DNA of 42,861 nucleotides from Glycomyces sambucus (lineage in GTDB: Bacteria; Actinomycetota; Actinomycetes; Mycobacteriales; Micromonosporaceae). Where the stretch lies: NCBI RefSeq assembly GCF_900102815.1, contig NZ_FNGF01000008.1, positions 1-42,861 on the forward strand, given 5' to 3'. The position numbers and the translations under genes were made by a program. Positions 1-8,272 of this stretch are shown here, one piece after another (position 1 is the stretch's first letter; each line of letters begins with the position of its first letter). The notes under the pieces were generated by a model. That model did no database searches, was not told the DNA's origin, and saw nothing but the letters and a program-made list of their open reading frames with translations.

Positions 1-69
1 CCCCGCTCCCCGCTCCCCGCTCCCCGCTCCCCGCTCCCCGCTCCCCGCTCCCCGCTCCCCGCTCCCCGC
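1..69. repeat. CCCCGCT heptanucleotide tandem repeat
   Basis: About ten uninterrupted copies of the 7-bp unit CCCCGCT start at the left edge of the window and probably continue outside it. The tract is intergenic. Nothing coding can be assigned between it and the pcaF start at 332. It is one of four short-unit tandem repeats in this window. Confidence 0.95.
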
Positions 70-258
70 AGCGAGTCTGATGCCCGCGTTTCACCCGATC
101 CAGTGAATTTCGGCCTTGGGGACCGTTTTCCACCGGATTTCTGTCGTACCCGTCGGCAAGCATCGCCGCTACGGTCCCCTACTGGGTGGGTGGGGGCTAG
201 GGATGGTCTCCACCTTTAGCTTCAGCGCATCTTGCGAAGCCCCCTCCGGTTCACTAAT

Positions 259-273
259 GTTCGCAATGAGCAC
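259..273. promoter_or_regulatory. Candidate PcaR-type operator upstream of pcaF
   Basis: The sequence GTTCGCAATGAGCAC lies 59 bp before the pcaF start. It resembles the two GTTC-N7-GAAC boxes in the pcaI/aldehyde dehydrogenase intergenic region, with one mismatch in the right half. IclR-family pca regulators bind 15-bp boxes of this general form. The assignment is an inference from that similarity and from position. Confidence 0.4.
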
Positions 274-331
274 ACAGTTTCATCATGCGCACAATGAAAA
301 TGGACCACTTCCGCGAACCCCTGGGGCCGCC

Positions 332-1504
332 GTGAGCACCGCCTTCATCCTCGACGCCGTCCGCACCCCGATCGGCCGCCACGGCGGCGCGCTCGCCGGG
401 GTCCGCCCCGACGACCTGGCCGCCAAGGCCCTCCGCGGCCTCATCGACCGCCGGCCGGACCTCGACCCGGCCGCGATCGGCGACGTCGTCCTCGGCAACG
501 CCAACGGCGCGGGCGAAGACAACCGCAACGTCGCCCGCATGGCCGTCCTCCTCGCGGGCCTCCCGACCTCGATCCCCGGCACCACCGTCAACCGCCTCTG
601 CGGCTCCGGTGCCGAGGCCGTCGTCGCCGCGGCCCGCACGATCGAGTGCGGCGACGCCGACCTCGTCGTCGCCGGCGGCGTCGAGTCGATGAGCCGCGCC
701 CCGTGGGTCCTGCCGAAAACCGAGAAGCCCTTCCCGCGCGGCGGGCTCGAACTCGCCGACACCGCTCTCGGCTGGCGACTCGTCAACCCCGCCATGGACT
801 CCCGGTGGACCGTGAGCCTCGGCGAGGGGGCCGAGATCCTCGCCGACGAGTTCGGTATCACCCGCGAGGCCCAGGACGCCTTCGCCGCTCGCAGCCACCG
901 CCTCGCCCACGCCGCCTGGGAGTCCGGGGCGTTCGCGGATGAAGTCCTCCCCCTCCCCGAGCTCGACCGCGACGAGGCCATCCGCCCGGCGACCACGCCC
1001 GAGGTCCTCGCGAAGCTGCGCACCGCGTTCCGCACCGACGGCACCGTCACCGCCGGGAACGCCAGCACCTTGAGCGACGGCGCCGCCGCGCTCCTCCTCG
1101 CCGGCGAATCGGCCGCCGAAGTCCACGGGAGCCCCCTGGCGCGCATCGTCTCCCGTGCGGTCACGGCGGTCGAACCGCACCGGTACGGCATCGGCCCGGT
1201 CGCCGCCGCCGAGCGCGCCCTCGAACGCGCCGGGATCGGCTGGGGTGACCTCGACTCCGTGGAGCTGAACGAGGCGTATGCGGCGCAGTCGCTCGCGTGC
1301 CTCGCGTCCTGGCCCGACCTCGACCCCGAGATCGTGAACCCGCAGGGCGGCGCGATCGCCGTCGGCCACCCGCTCGGCTGCTCCGGCGCGCGGCTCCTCG
1401 CCACACTCGCGTGGCGGCTCAAGCGCGAAGGGAAGCGCTACGGTCTGGCGGCCTTGTGCATCGGTGTCGGCCAGGGCATCGCGGTCGTCATCGAGGCGGC
1501 CTAA
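332..1504 (+). CDS. pcaF: Beta-ketoadipyl-CoA thiolase (acetyl-CoA C-acyltransferase)
   Basis: This thiolase of about 390 aa catalyses the last beta-ketoadipate step, cleaving 3-oxoadipyl-CoA with CoA to succinyl-CoA and acetyl-CoA. The start is the GTG at 332, because homology-like sequence begins at STAFILDAVRTPIG; the upstream open frame from 116 lacks family character. Visible hallmarks are the catalytic Cys in VNRLCGSGAEAV, the GGVESMSRAPW stretch, the substrate-loop motif ELNEAYAAQSL, NPQGGAIAVGHPLG with the catalytic His, and a final ALCIGVGQG with the second Cys. It is convergent with the IclR gene and lies outside the main pca operon. The pca context makes pcaF more likely than a general phaA/atoB thiolase, but sequence alone does not separate them fully. 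Confidence 0.88.
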   Translation: MSTAFILDAVRTPIGRHGGALAGVRPDDLAAKALRGLIDRRPDLDPAAIGDVVLGNANGAGEDNRNVARMAVLLAGLPTSIPGTTVNRLCGSGAEAVVAAARTIECGDADLVVAGGVESMSRAPWVLPKTEKPFPRGGLELADTALGWRLVNPAMDSRWTVSLGEGAEILADEFGITREAQDAFAARSHRLAHAAWESGAFADEVLPLPELDRDEAIRPATTPEVLAKLRTAFRTDGTVTAGNASTLSDGAAALLLAGESAAEVHGSPLARIVSRAVTAVEPHRYGIGPVAAAERALERAGIGWGDLDSVELNEAYAAQSLACLASWPDLDPEIVNPQGGAIAVGHPLGCSGARLLATLAWRLKREGKRYGLAALCIGVGQGIAVVIEAA

Positions 1505-1548
1505 CGCCCTGGAAGCAGAGAACCGGCCAGGAGGCCCGGCCCCGAACG

Positions 1549-2358
1549 TCAGCCGAACTGGATCGCCATGTCCGCGAGGATCCGCGCCGACGCCACCAGC
1601 AGCGGCGGCAGCAGGTCGCGCCGCGCCGAGTCGAGGTCGGTGCGGCTGGCGTGCGAGGAGACGTTCACGGCCGCAACGGCCTTGCCCCACTGGTCGCGGA
1701 TCGGGACCGCGATCGACCGCAGCCCCTCCTCCAGCTCCTGGTCGACGAACGCCCAGCCCTGCGCGCGCACCCGGTCCAGCTCCTCGCGCAGCTTCGCCTC
1801 GTCGGTGATCGTGTGCGAGGTGAACGCGGTCATCTCCGTGGCGGCCAGCGCCTCGTCCAGCAGGTCGCCGGGCAGATCGGCCAGCAGGACCCGGCCCATC
1901 GAGGTGCTGACGGCCGGGAAGCGGGTGCCGATGTTGATCGAGACGCGCATGATCCGCTGCGTCGCGACCCGGGAGACGTAGACGATGTCGGTCTCGTCGA
2001 GCACCGCGACCGAGGCCGACTCCTGCACCTCGGCGACCAGGCGCTCCAGGTGCGGCTGCGCGATCTCCGGCAGCGACAGGCTCGACAGGTACGCGAAGCC
2101 GAGCTCCAGCACGCGCGGCGTGAGCGCGAAGTACCGGCCGTCGAAGCGCACGTACCCGAGTTCAGTGAGCGTCAGGAGGAACCGCCGCGCGGTGGCGCGG
2201 GTCAGCCCGGTCTCCTTGGCGACCTCGCTGAGGGTCATCGCCTCCCGCTCGGCCGAGAACGAGCGGATGACGGCGAGCCCGCGCGCGAGGGTCTGGACGT
2301 AGTCGGAGTTGCGCGGCGCGCTCGTCGGCGCCTCGTCACTGTCCGGGGTCTCCTGCAT
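1549..2358 (-). CDS. pcaR: IclR-family transcriptional regulator of the pca operon (PcaR-like)
   Basis: This 269-aa protein has the standard IclR layout. An N-terminal winged HTH spans about residues 22-85 (LARGLAVIRSFSAE, then a recognition region with TGLTRATARRFLLTL and a wing ending YVRFDGRYFALT). The effector domain spans about residues 95-265. It is the last gene of the leftward pca run, 34 bp after pcaC, so it is probably co-transcribed with its targets. IclR members in pca/pob clusters respond to protocatechuate, 4-hydroxybenzoate or beta-ketoadipate and act as activators or repressors. The ligand here cannot be told from sequence. The 15-bp boxes at 259, 8076 and 8181 are its likely binding sites. 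Confidence 0.85.
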   Translation of the reverse strand: MQETPDSDEAPTSAPRNSDYVQTLARGLAVIRSFSAEREAMTLSEVAKETGLTRATARRFLLTLTELGYVRFDGRYFALTPRVLELGFAYLSSLSLPEIAQPHLERLVAEVQESASVAVLDETDIVYVSRVATQRIMRVSINIGTRFPAVSTSMGRVLLADLPGDLLDEALAATEMTAFTSHTITDEAKLREELDRVRAQGWAFVDQELEEGLRSIAVPIRDQWGKAVAAVNVSSHASRTDLDSARRDLLPPLLVASARILADMAIQFG

Positions 2359-2392
2359 GGGCTCAGCCTATCCGTGCGCCGCGGGCGGACGC

Positions 2393-2842
2393 TCAACCGC
2401 GCTCGGCGATGTCGTGCCCGTCGGGGTCGCGCTCGGGGAGGTCGGCGAGGCCGATCTCGTCCAGTCCGGCGTCGGCGGGGCCGTGTCCGGCGACCACCGC
2501 GCCCGCGACGCGGAAGGCGCGGTTCGCCCGCGGCAGGCCGGCGTAGACGGCGGCGTGGAGGAGGACCTCCTTGATCTCGTCGGCGCCGACGCCGTCGTCG
2601 AGGGCGGCGCGGACGTGCATCGCGAGCTCGTCGTCGCTGCCGAGCGTGCACAGCACGCCGATGGTGAGCAGGCGGCGCGTGCGCGTGTCGAGGCCGGGCC
2701 TGGACCAGACGCCGCCCCAGGCGTACTCGGTGAGGAACTCGCCGAAGTCGCGGTCGAAGTCGGTGCGGGCGGCGTTCGAGCGGTCCACGTGGTCGTCGCC
2801 GAGCACGTTGCGGCGCACGGCGTCTCCGTCAGTCGTCGTCAT
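2393..2842 (-). CDS. pcaC: 4-carboxymuconolactone decarboxylase
   Basis: The 149-aa product matches the AhpD/CMD fold family. It decarboxylates gamma-carboxymuconolactone to beta-ketoadipate enol-lactone. Visible features are WGGVWSRPGLDTRTRRLLTIG, the conserved helix with LAMHVRAALDDGVGADEIKEVLLHAAVYAGLPRANRAF, and a length close to stand-alone PcaC. In many actinomycetes PcaD and PcaC are fused as PcaL. Here they are separate genes whose ends overlap by 14 bp (pcaD stop inside the pcaC start region), which implies translational coupling. An ATG start at 2842 is used. Confidence 0.93.
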   Translation of the reverse strand: MTTTDGDAVRRNVLGDDHVDRSNAARTDFDRDFGEFLTEYAWGGVWSRPGLDTRTRRLLTIGVLCTLGSDDELAMHVRAALDDGVGADEIKEVLLHAAVYAGLPRANRAFRVAGAVVAGHGPADAGLDEIGLADLPERDPDGHDIAERG

Positions 2843-3692
2843 GGTCTTCCTCCAGGAACTCGGTGAGCAGTCGGTTGCACCGGTCGGGTCGTTCGGCGGT
2901 GGGGAGGTGCTTGGCGCCTTCGGCGAGGAGCATGCGGGAGTCGGGGATGCGCTCGTCGAGGAACGCGGCGTCGGCGGGGGTCGTGACCTCGTCGGCGGTC
3001 CCGCCGACGATGAGCGCGGGCGCGGTGATGCGGTGGACGTCGTCGCGCTGGTCCATGGCGCCCAGTGCCTCGCAGCAGGCGGCGTAGCCGTCGTCGTCGC
3101 AGGCGTCGAAGCGCCGCCGGAACTCGGCGACCGTGTCGGGATGGCCGCTGATGAAGGCGGGGGAGAACCAGCGGCCCATCGCGGCTTCGCTGATGGCGGC
3201 GGTGCCGTTGGCGCGCACGATGTCGGCGCGTTCGCGCCAGCCTTCCGGGGTGCCGAGCTTCGCGGCGGTCGACACGAGCACGAGCCGGTCGACGCGCTCG
3301 GGACGCGTCACGGCCAGCCGCATCGCGACCGCGCCGCCGAGCGAGACGCCCGCGACGTGGGCGCGCTCGATCCCGAGGTGGTCGAGCAGGTCGATCGCGT
3401 CGCCTGCGAGGTCGTCGATGGTCAGGCGGCCGGGTCCGCGGTCGTCGGTCGCGTCGTCACCGGTGGAGTCGCCACCGGCGTGGCCGTGGCCGTCGCCGCC
3501 GCGACGTGCACGACCGCTGTCGCCGCCACTCGCGAACGGCGTACCCCCGTGCCCGCGGGCATCGAAGCGCACCAGGCAGAACCGGGCCCCGAGCGGCGTG
3601 ATCTGCGGTCGCCACATGTCGAGGGTGGTGCCGAGGGAGTTGAGGAGCAGGAGCGGCGGTCCGTCGCCGTCGACGGCGTAGTGGGGGATCAT
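2829..3692 (-). CDS. pcaD: 3-oxoadipate enol-lactonase (alpha/beta hydrolase)
   Basis: This alpha/beta hydrolase of 287 aa converts beta-ketoadipate enol-lactone to beta-ketoadipate. The start MIPHYAVDGDGPPLLLLNSLGTTLDMW is chosen because its ATG overlaps the pcaB stop (ATGA, 3689-3692). The longer open frame upstream is antisense to nothing but lies inside pcaB. The nucleophile elbow is VAGVSLGGAVAMRLA (Ser). An acid occurs in the ALIVGGTADEVT strand and a His near the end (GAKHLPTAERP). An insertion of Gly/Asp/Arg-rich sequence (about residues 50-80, GGDSGRARRGGDGHGHAGGD) interrupts the otherwise standard lid-less N-terminal part and looks low-complexity. Confidence 0.9.
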   Translation of the reverse strand: MIPHYAVDGDGPPLLLLNSLGTTLDMWRPQITPLGARFCLVRFDARGHGGTPFASGGDSGRARRGGDGHGHAGGDSTGDDATDDRGPGRLTIDDLAGDAIDLLDHLGIERAHVAGVSLGGAVAMRLAVTRPERVDRLVLVSTAAKLGTPEGWRERADIVRANGTAAISEAAMGRWFSPAFISGHPDTVAEFRRRFDACDDDGYAACCEALGAMDQRDDVHRITAPALIVGGTADEVTTPADAAFLDERIPDSRMLLAEGAKHLPTAERPDRCNRLLTEFLEEDHDDD

Positions 3693-4765
3693 CCGGCGGC
3701 CTCCTTGAGATTCCGTGCCATGGCCGCGGTGTCGATCTCCAGGCCCTCCAGGCATTCGCGCAGCCAGGCCGCTGCGGACCCGGTGAGCCGCAGCAGGTCC
3801 GAGAGGGTCTCCCACTCGCTGTGCCACAGTCCGGGTGAGCGCTGGAGTTCCTGCGGCATCGCGGCGTACAGCGTCGCGACGAGTCCCGGAGTGCGGGCCG
3901 CGCACGCGCGGGCGCAGGTCGCGGCCACCGGGTTGCGCTTGTGCGGCATCGAGGTCGACCCGCCGGGCCGGCCCTCCCGGATCTCGCCGATCTCGTTCTG
4001 ACTCAGCAGGATCACGTCGACCGCGACCTTGGCGCAGGCCCCGGCGGCCTCCGCGGCCGCCGCGCCGATGCGGACCACGCGGCCGCGTCGGGTGTGCCAC
4101 GCGGACGGGTTCCCGTCGAGGCCGAGGCGGCGGTGGAAGTGCGCGCGCAGGTCGACGCTCTCGACGACGGGCTTGCCTCCCCGGACGCCGACCGGGCCGG
4201 ACAGGGAGACGCTGAATTCGAGGCGCCCGAGCCCGTCTCTGGCCTCCTTGATGAGGGCGGCCCACATCCCGTTGAGGTTCGCGTACGTGATCGGTTCGGC
4301 GTGCTGGAGGAGGGTGCGGCCCCACATGCGGGGCTCGTCCTCCCAGGTCTCGTCCACGAGCTTGTCCGCGAGTGCGGCGTCGCAGGCGTCGAGGTCGTCG
4401 GCGATCGCCGTGACGGCGTCCCGCGCGACGAGCATCATCGCCGTGTCGAGCATGTCCTGGCTGGTGGCGGTGGGGTGGATCGCCGCGTGGTGGGGTTCGG
4501 GGACGAGTTCGCGGAGGCGGTCGACCACGCCCGCGACGGGGTTGCCGATCGCGGCCGCGGAGGCGGCGACCGCGGCGAGGTCGAAGTCGTCGGGGACCGC
4601 GGCGGCGGTCACGGCGTCGGCGGCTTCGCGGCTGACGGCCCCGATGTCGGCCGACGCCTGGGCCAGCGCCGCCTCGGTACGGAGCAGCGCCGCGAGCCAG
4701 GCCGGCCCCGAGACCGCCTCGGCGGCCCGGCCGCGTGCGAACACCGCGTCGAAGATCTCGGTCAC
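3689..4765 (-). CDS. pcaB: 3-carboxy-cis,cis-muconate cycloisomerase
   Basis: This 358-aa member of the fumarase/aspartase superfamily cyclises 3-carboxy-cis,cis-muconate to 4-carboxymuconolactone. The superfamily signature GGSTSMPHKRNPVAA is intact. HPTATSQDMLDTAMML supplies the second conserved region. At 358 aa it is shorter than proteobacterial PcaB (about 450 aa) but typical of actinobacterial forms that lack the C-terminal lobe. Its stop overlaps the pcaD start by four bases. A 129-bp gap without a recognisable gene separates it from pcaG upstream. Confidence 0.92.
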   Translation of the reverse strand: MTEIFDAVFARGRAAEAVSGPAWLAALLRTEAALAQASADIGAVSREAADAVTAAAVPDDFDLAAVAASAAAIGNPVAGVVDRLRELVPEPHHAAIHPTATSQDMLDTAMMLVARDAVTAIADDLDACDAALADKLVDETWEDEPRMWGRTLLQHAEPITYANLNGMWAALIKEARDGLGRLEFSVSLSGPVGVRGGKPVVESVDLRAHFHRRLGLDGNPSAWHTRRGRVVRIGAAAAEAAGACAKVAVDVILLSQNEIGEIREGRPGGSTSMPHKRNPVAATCARACAARTPGLVATLYAAMPQELQRSPGLWHSEWETLSDLLRLTGSAAAWLRECLEGLEIDTAAMARNLKEAAG

Positions 4766-4894
4766 CGGGCCCCTCCCCTCATCGGTGCTCGCCCGGGCGT
4801 CGGACGGCCTGACGCGGTCGCCGCGGCCACCACGACTGGCACCGATGTCGACGCCGCCAACGACGACGCGGCCGAATCGATCGCGGTGGACGAT

Positions 4895-5605
4895 TCACAC
4901 ATCGAAGAACACCGTCTCATGCTCGCCCTGGAGGCGGATGTCGAAGCGGAATCCGTCCTCGTCGGGGACGGCGATGAGCGTGTGCCGCCGCTCGTCCGGG
5001 ACCTTCGCGAGCACGGGATCGGAGACGTTGCGGGCGTGGTCGGGGAAGTAGAGGCGCGTATGGAGGTGGAGCAGCAGGCCGCGGGCGTGGACGATGACCG
5101 CCAGATGCGGCGCGCAGCCGTCCCCGGCCTCGCCGGGCAAGACGGTCGTGAACGCGAAGCGCCCCTCGGGCGCGGTCGAGCAGCGCCCGAACAGGCCGCC
5201 GTGCGGGCCGCCGCCAAGCCGGCCCTCTGCGTCCGCTTGCAGGACCTCGACCAGCGCGTCCGGGACGGGATCGCCCGCGCCGTCGAAGACGGTCCCGTGG
5301 ACGCGCAGGTCACCGCCCTCGACCACGACCGGCCCGCCCGCGTAGGGGAGCGCGAAACCGTAGAAGGGCCCGACGGTCTGGGCGGGCGTGAGGGCCTGCT
5401 CCGCGGTCGCGTCCGGCTCCTGGACGGCCTGGTCGGCGGTCCGATCGCGGGCGCTTCCGGAGCGTTCGGCCTGGCCGGTGGTCCGGTCCCGGGCCTCGCC
5501 GGAGTGGTCCGCCCGGTCAGCTCGGTCGGTCCGGTCAACCTGATCGGCGTGTTCGGCCTGGTCGGCCCGGTCCGCCTGGCCCGCGTCGTTGGTCCGGTCG
5601 GTCAT
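4895..5605 (-). CDS. pcaG: Protocatechuate 3,4-dioxygenase alpha subunit, N-terminally extended
   Basis: This is the alpha chain of the intradiol dioxygenase that opens the protocatechuate ring, partnering PcaH. The family core begins at LTPAQTVGPFYGFALPYAGG and ends normally at HETVFFDV. As expected for the alpha subunit, it lacks the full iron-ligand set. The only available start is the ATG at 5605, which overlaps the pcaH stop (ATGA). This adds about 70 residues of Asp/Ala/Arg/Gln/Thr-rich repetitive sequence (ADRADQAEHADQVDRTDRAD) that typical PcaG proteins do not have. No ATG, GTG or TTG occurs close to the core, so the extension is probably translated. Confidence 0.92.
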   Translation of the reverse strand: MTDRTNDAGQADRADQAEHADQVDRTDRADRADHSGEARDRTTGQAERSGSARDRTADQAVQEPDATAEQALTPAQTVGPFYGFALPYAGGPVVVEGGDLRVHGTVFDGAGDPVPDALVEVLQADAEGRLGGGPHGGLFGRCSTAPEGRFAFTTVLPGEAGDGCAPHLAVIVHARGLLLHLHTRLYFPDHARNVSDPVLAKVPDERRHTLIAVPDEDGFRFDIRLQGEHETVFFDV

Positions 5606-6321
5606 CGGACCTCCTCGGGGAGGTCGGTCTCGAAGACCGTCCGGGCCGGGCCGCGCAGGACGATGTCCCAGCGGTAGCCGGTGGCCCACTGGTCGACCGT
5701 GGCGTCGAGGTCGAACGCGGCGACCATGCGCTCGCGCGCGGCCGCGTCGGTCACCGACCGCATGACCGGGTCGTAGGGGAAGAGCGGGTCGCCAGGGAAG
5801 TACATCTGCGTGATGAGGCGCGAGGCGAACGCGGTGCCGAAGAGCGAGAAGTGCAGGTGCGCGGGCCGCCATGCCTTGTCGTGGTTGCGCCACGGGTACG
5901 GGCCGGGCTTGACGGTGACGAACCGGTACCGCCCGTCCTCGTCGGTGAGGCAGCGGCCGACCCCGGTGAAGTTCGGGTCCAGCGGGGCGTCGTGGACGTC
6001 CTCGGCCTGCGCGTACCGGCCCGCGGCGTTCGCCTGCCACACCTCCACGAGCTGGCCGGCCAGCGGCGTGCCGTTCCCGTCCCGCACCTGCCCCGTGACG
6101 ACGATCCGCTCCCCCAGCGGCGCCCCGTCGTGCTGCGCGGTCAGGTCCGCGTCCACGGGGCCGATCGGGCCGGTGCCGAGGAACGGCGCCGAGAGCTCGG
6201 TCTCGGGGTCGTGCAGCGGGATCAGCGGCCGCTTCGGGTGGCGCAGCGCGGTGGACCGGTAGGCGGGGAAGTCGCGGTCGGGGTGGACGCCGAGGCCGTC
6301 GCGGCGCAGGGGGTTCGCCAT
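5602..6321 (-). CDS. pcaH: Protocatechuate 3,4-dioxygenase beta subunit
   Basis: This 239-aa catalytic chain binds the non-haem Fe(III). The four ligands of the intradiol family are visible: Tyr103 (AAGRYAQ), Tyr142 (KPGPYPW), and His155 and His157 (WRPAHLHFS). The N-terminal 4-residue core RSTALRHPKRPL and the GPIG motif are also characteristic. It oxidises protocatechuate to 3-carboxy-cis,cis-muconate together with PcaG. The start at 6321 is an ATG, 46 bp after the pcaJ stop. The stop overlaps the pcaG ATG. Confidence 0.95.
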   Translation of the reverse strand: MANPLRRDGLGVHPDRDFPAYRSTALRHPKRPLIPLHDPETELSAPFLGTGPIGPVDADLTAQHDGAPLGERIVVTGQVRDGNGTPLAGQLVEVWQANAAGRYAQAEDVHDAPLDPNFTGVGRCLTDEDGRYRFVTVKPGPYPWRNHDKAWRPAHLHFSLFGTAFASRLITQMYFPGDPLFPYDPVMRSVTDAAARERMVAAFDLDATVDQWATGYRWDIVLRGPARTVFETDLPEEVR

Positions 6322-6367
6322 GTCGTCGCTCCTTACGAGGGGCGGGCCCCCGGTGGGTCGTGGTGCG

Positions 6368-7246
6368 TCAAGAGGTCAAGGCGCGCAAAGCGTCGAGTTC
6401 GGCCGCGGTCGGCGGTTCGGTGGCCGCCAGGTCGGGTGCGACCCGGAGCGGCCATCCGGTGCGGGCGACCGCGTCCTCGACCCGGGCTCCCGGGTGCACG
6501 TTCACGAGCACCAGTTCCCGGGTGCCCGGATCGGGTTCGAGCACACCGAGATCGGTGATGATCCTGACTGGGCCGGCGCCGCGCAGGCCGAGCCGTTCAC
6601 GCGCTCCGGGGCCGTCGCCGTGGCCGACGGAGGTGGTGAAGTCGAGCCGGTCGACGAAGATCCGCGGCGTGTGCCGCACGACCACGATCGTCTCCTTGCA
6701 GGAAGCGGCGATCTCGGGGGCGCCGCCGGCGCCGGGCAGGCGGACCTTCGGGCGGCGGTAGTCGCCGATGACGGTGGTGTTCAGGTTCGCGAACCGGTCG
6801 AGTTGGGCCGCACCGAGGAAGCCGACGTCGATGCGTCCCGGCTGGAGCCAGTAGTTGAAGATCTCGGCGCTGGAGACGACGGTATCGGCGGTCTCGGCGA
6901 GCGAGCCGTCCCCGATCGAGAGCGGGGGCCGGTCGGGTTTGGAGCCGATGGTCCCGGACTCGTAGATGAGGACGATCCCGGGCGCGCAGGTGGCCCGGGC
7001 CAGGTTGGCGGCCAGGGAAGGCAGGCCGATCCCGACGAAGCAGGTCCGCCGCCCGGCCAGCGCGCGGGACGCCGCGACGGTCATCATGTCCTCGGCGCTG
7101 GGCGCCGGTTCGGCCCGCTCCGGGGCGTCCAGCCTGGGCTCATCCGACCAGGACCCATCCGAGCGCGGCCGGTCCGGCCCGTGCGAGTTCGACCCTTTCA
7201 TCCCTGCCTGCGGTCCGACTCGCTCCCCGTCCCCAGTTCCGCTCAC
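6368..7246 (-). CDS. pcaJ: 3-oxoadipate CoA-transferase subunit B
   Basis: This is the beta chain of the succinyl-CoA:3-oxoadipate CoA-transferase family. The core starts at MMTVAASRALAGRRTCFVGIGLPSLAANLAR and contains the conserved YESGTIGSKP motif that carries the catalytic Glu, followed by GAAQLDRFANLNTTVIGDY. The start used (7246) overlaps the pcaI stop by four bases. It places about 52 hydrophilic Pro/Ser/Asp/Arg-rich residues before the core. Starting at the internal ATG-ATG pair near residue 53 would give a normal-length subunit. The overlap favours the long form, so the start remains open. Confidence 0.9.
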   Translation of the reverse strand: MSGTGDGERVGPQAGMKGSNSHGPDRPRSDGSWSDEPRLDAPERAEPAPSAEDMMTVAASRALAGRRTCFVGIGLPSLAANLARATCAPGIVLIYESGTIGSKPDRPPLSIGDGSLAETADTVVSSAEIFNYWLQPGRIDVGFLGAAQLDRFANLNTTVIGDYRRPKVRLPGAGGAPEIAASCKETIVVVRHTPRIFVDRLDFTTSVGHGDGPGARERLGLRGAGPVRIITDLGVLEPDPGTRELVLVNVHPGARVEDAVARTGWPLRVAPDLAATEPPTAAELDALRALTS

Positions 7247-8058
7247 TTCGCCTGCACCCCCAGCACGTTCGCGTCGATCCAGCTCCGGAACGTCTCGCGG
7301 TCGCGGCTGATCGCGTCCCAGCGCCGGTAGAAGTCGTTGTCGCGGTCGGTGTACCCGGCCGCGTAGGAGGGCGCGGCGCCACCGGGGACCTCGCAGACCC
7401 AGTCGACCGCCCAGTGCGGCAGGAGGATCGCGCCGGGCACGGGTGCGAGCTCGTCCACGATCTCCTCGACGGTGACCACCGAGCGGGCGGCGGCGAGCAC
7501 CGCCTCCTTCTGGGCGCCGACGATCCCCCAGAGCTGGACGTTGCCCTCGCGGTCGGCGCGCTGCGCGTGGATCACGGCCGCATCGGGGTTGAGGGCCGAG
7601 ACCGCGGTGAGGCGTTCGCCGGTGAAAGGGCAGGTGATGGGCGCGATCGAGTCGGTGACGCCCTCCAGGTCAGTGCCGGCGTAGCCGCGCAGCACCGCGA
7701 ACGGCAGCCCGGAGGCGCCGGCGACGTACCGGTTCACCATGCCCGCGTGCGAATGCTCCTCGATCGCGAGGTCGCGGGGCCAATCGTGCTCGACGGCGTC
7801 GCGGAGCCGGTGGAGGGACCCCACGCCGGGGTTGCCGCCCCAGGAGAAGACGAGTCTCGCGGCGCAGCCGGCGCCGATGAGCTGGTCGTAGATGACGTCC
7901 GGGGTCATGCGGATCAGGGTGAGGTCGCGCCGCCCCTGCCGGATCAGCTCGTGCGCCGCCGCGTGGGGGATGAGGTGGGTGAAGCCCTCCATGGCGACGG
8001 CGTCGCCGTCCCGGACGGCCGCTGCGAGGGCTTCGGGGAGGGCGGCCAGCCGCGCCAT
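7243..8058 (-). CDS. pcaI: 3-oxoadipate CoA-transferase subunit A
   Basis: This 271-aa alpha subunit of CoA transferase family I is the first gene of the pca operon. It shows the glycine-rich AVAMEGFTHLIPHAAAHELIRQ region and the FSWGGNPGVGSLHRLRD segment typical of actinobacterial PcaI. With PcaJ it activates beta-ketoadipate to its CoA ester using succinyl-CoA. A GGAGG-like ribosome site (complement of CCTCC at 8065-8069) precedes the ATG at 8058. The 214-bp region up to the divergent aldehyde dehydrogenase holds two candidate IclR operators. Confidence 0.92.
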   Translation of the reverse strand: MARLAALPEALAAAVRDGDAVAMEGFTHLIPHAAAHELIRQGRRDLTLIRMTPDVIYDQLIGAGCAARLVFSWGGNPGVGSLHRLRDAVEHDWPRDLAIEEHSHAGMVNRYVAGASGLPFAVLRGYAGTDLEGVTDSIAPITCPFTGERLTAVSALNPDAAVIHAQRADREGNVQLWGIVGAQKEAVLAAARSVVTVEEIVDELAPVPGAILLPHWAVDWVCEVPGGAAPSYAAGYTDRDNDFYRRWDAISRDRETFRSWIDANVLGVQAK

Positions 8059-8075
8059 GCGCTACCTCCAGGGGA

Positions 8076-8090
8076 GTTCGGTATGCGAAC
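8076..8090. promoter_or_regulatory. Candidate PcaR operator in front of pcaI
   Basis: GTTCGGTATGCGAAC is a perfect inverted repeat with 5-bp arms and a 5-bp spacer, located just upstream of the pcaI ribosome site. Binding here would block the pca operon transcript. It pairs with the similar box at 8181-8195. Confidence 0.5.
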
Positions 8091-8180
8091 GGATGAAGCA
8101 TACACGAACATCGATCGTTTTCCAACGGCCGCGATCGGGCGAACCTTGCCTGGAATGCCCGATCTCGATACGATGCTTGC

Positions 8181-8195
8181 GTTCACATGACGAAC
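8181..8195. promoter_or_regulatory. Candidate PcaR operator in the pcaI/aldehyde dehydrogenase divergent region
   Basis: GTTCACATGACGAAC has GTTC/GAAC arms separated by 7 bp, the same spacing as the box at 8076. It lies 77 bp before the aldehyde dehydrogenase start and about 120 bp upstream of pcaI, a usual place for an activator site. Confidence 0.45.
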
Positions 8196-8272
8196 ATGAA
8201 TCCGCAAGACGAACACCCGGTACCCTCTCGGCCACACCGCACGCCCTCCCCACGCCGACAGGAGCGACGACG

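Noticed and set aside
254..1690. Long open frame antisense to pcaF
   Set aside because: High-GC third-position bias opens the opposite strand; the product has no domain character and the sense strand encodes an intact thiolase.
4766..4894. Possible gene between pcaG and pcaB
   Set aside because: Open frames here are extensions or shadows of neighbours without starts or conserved sequence.
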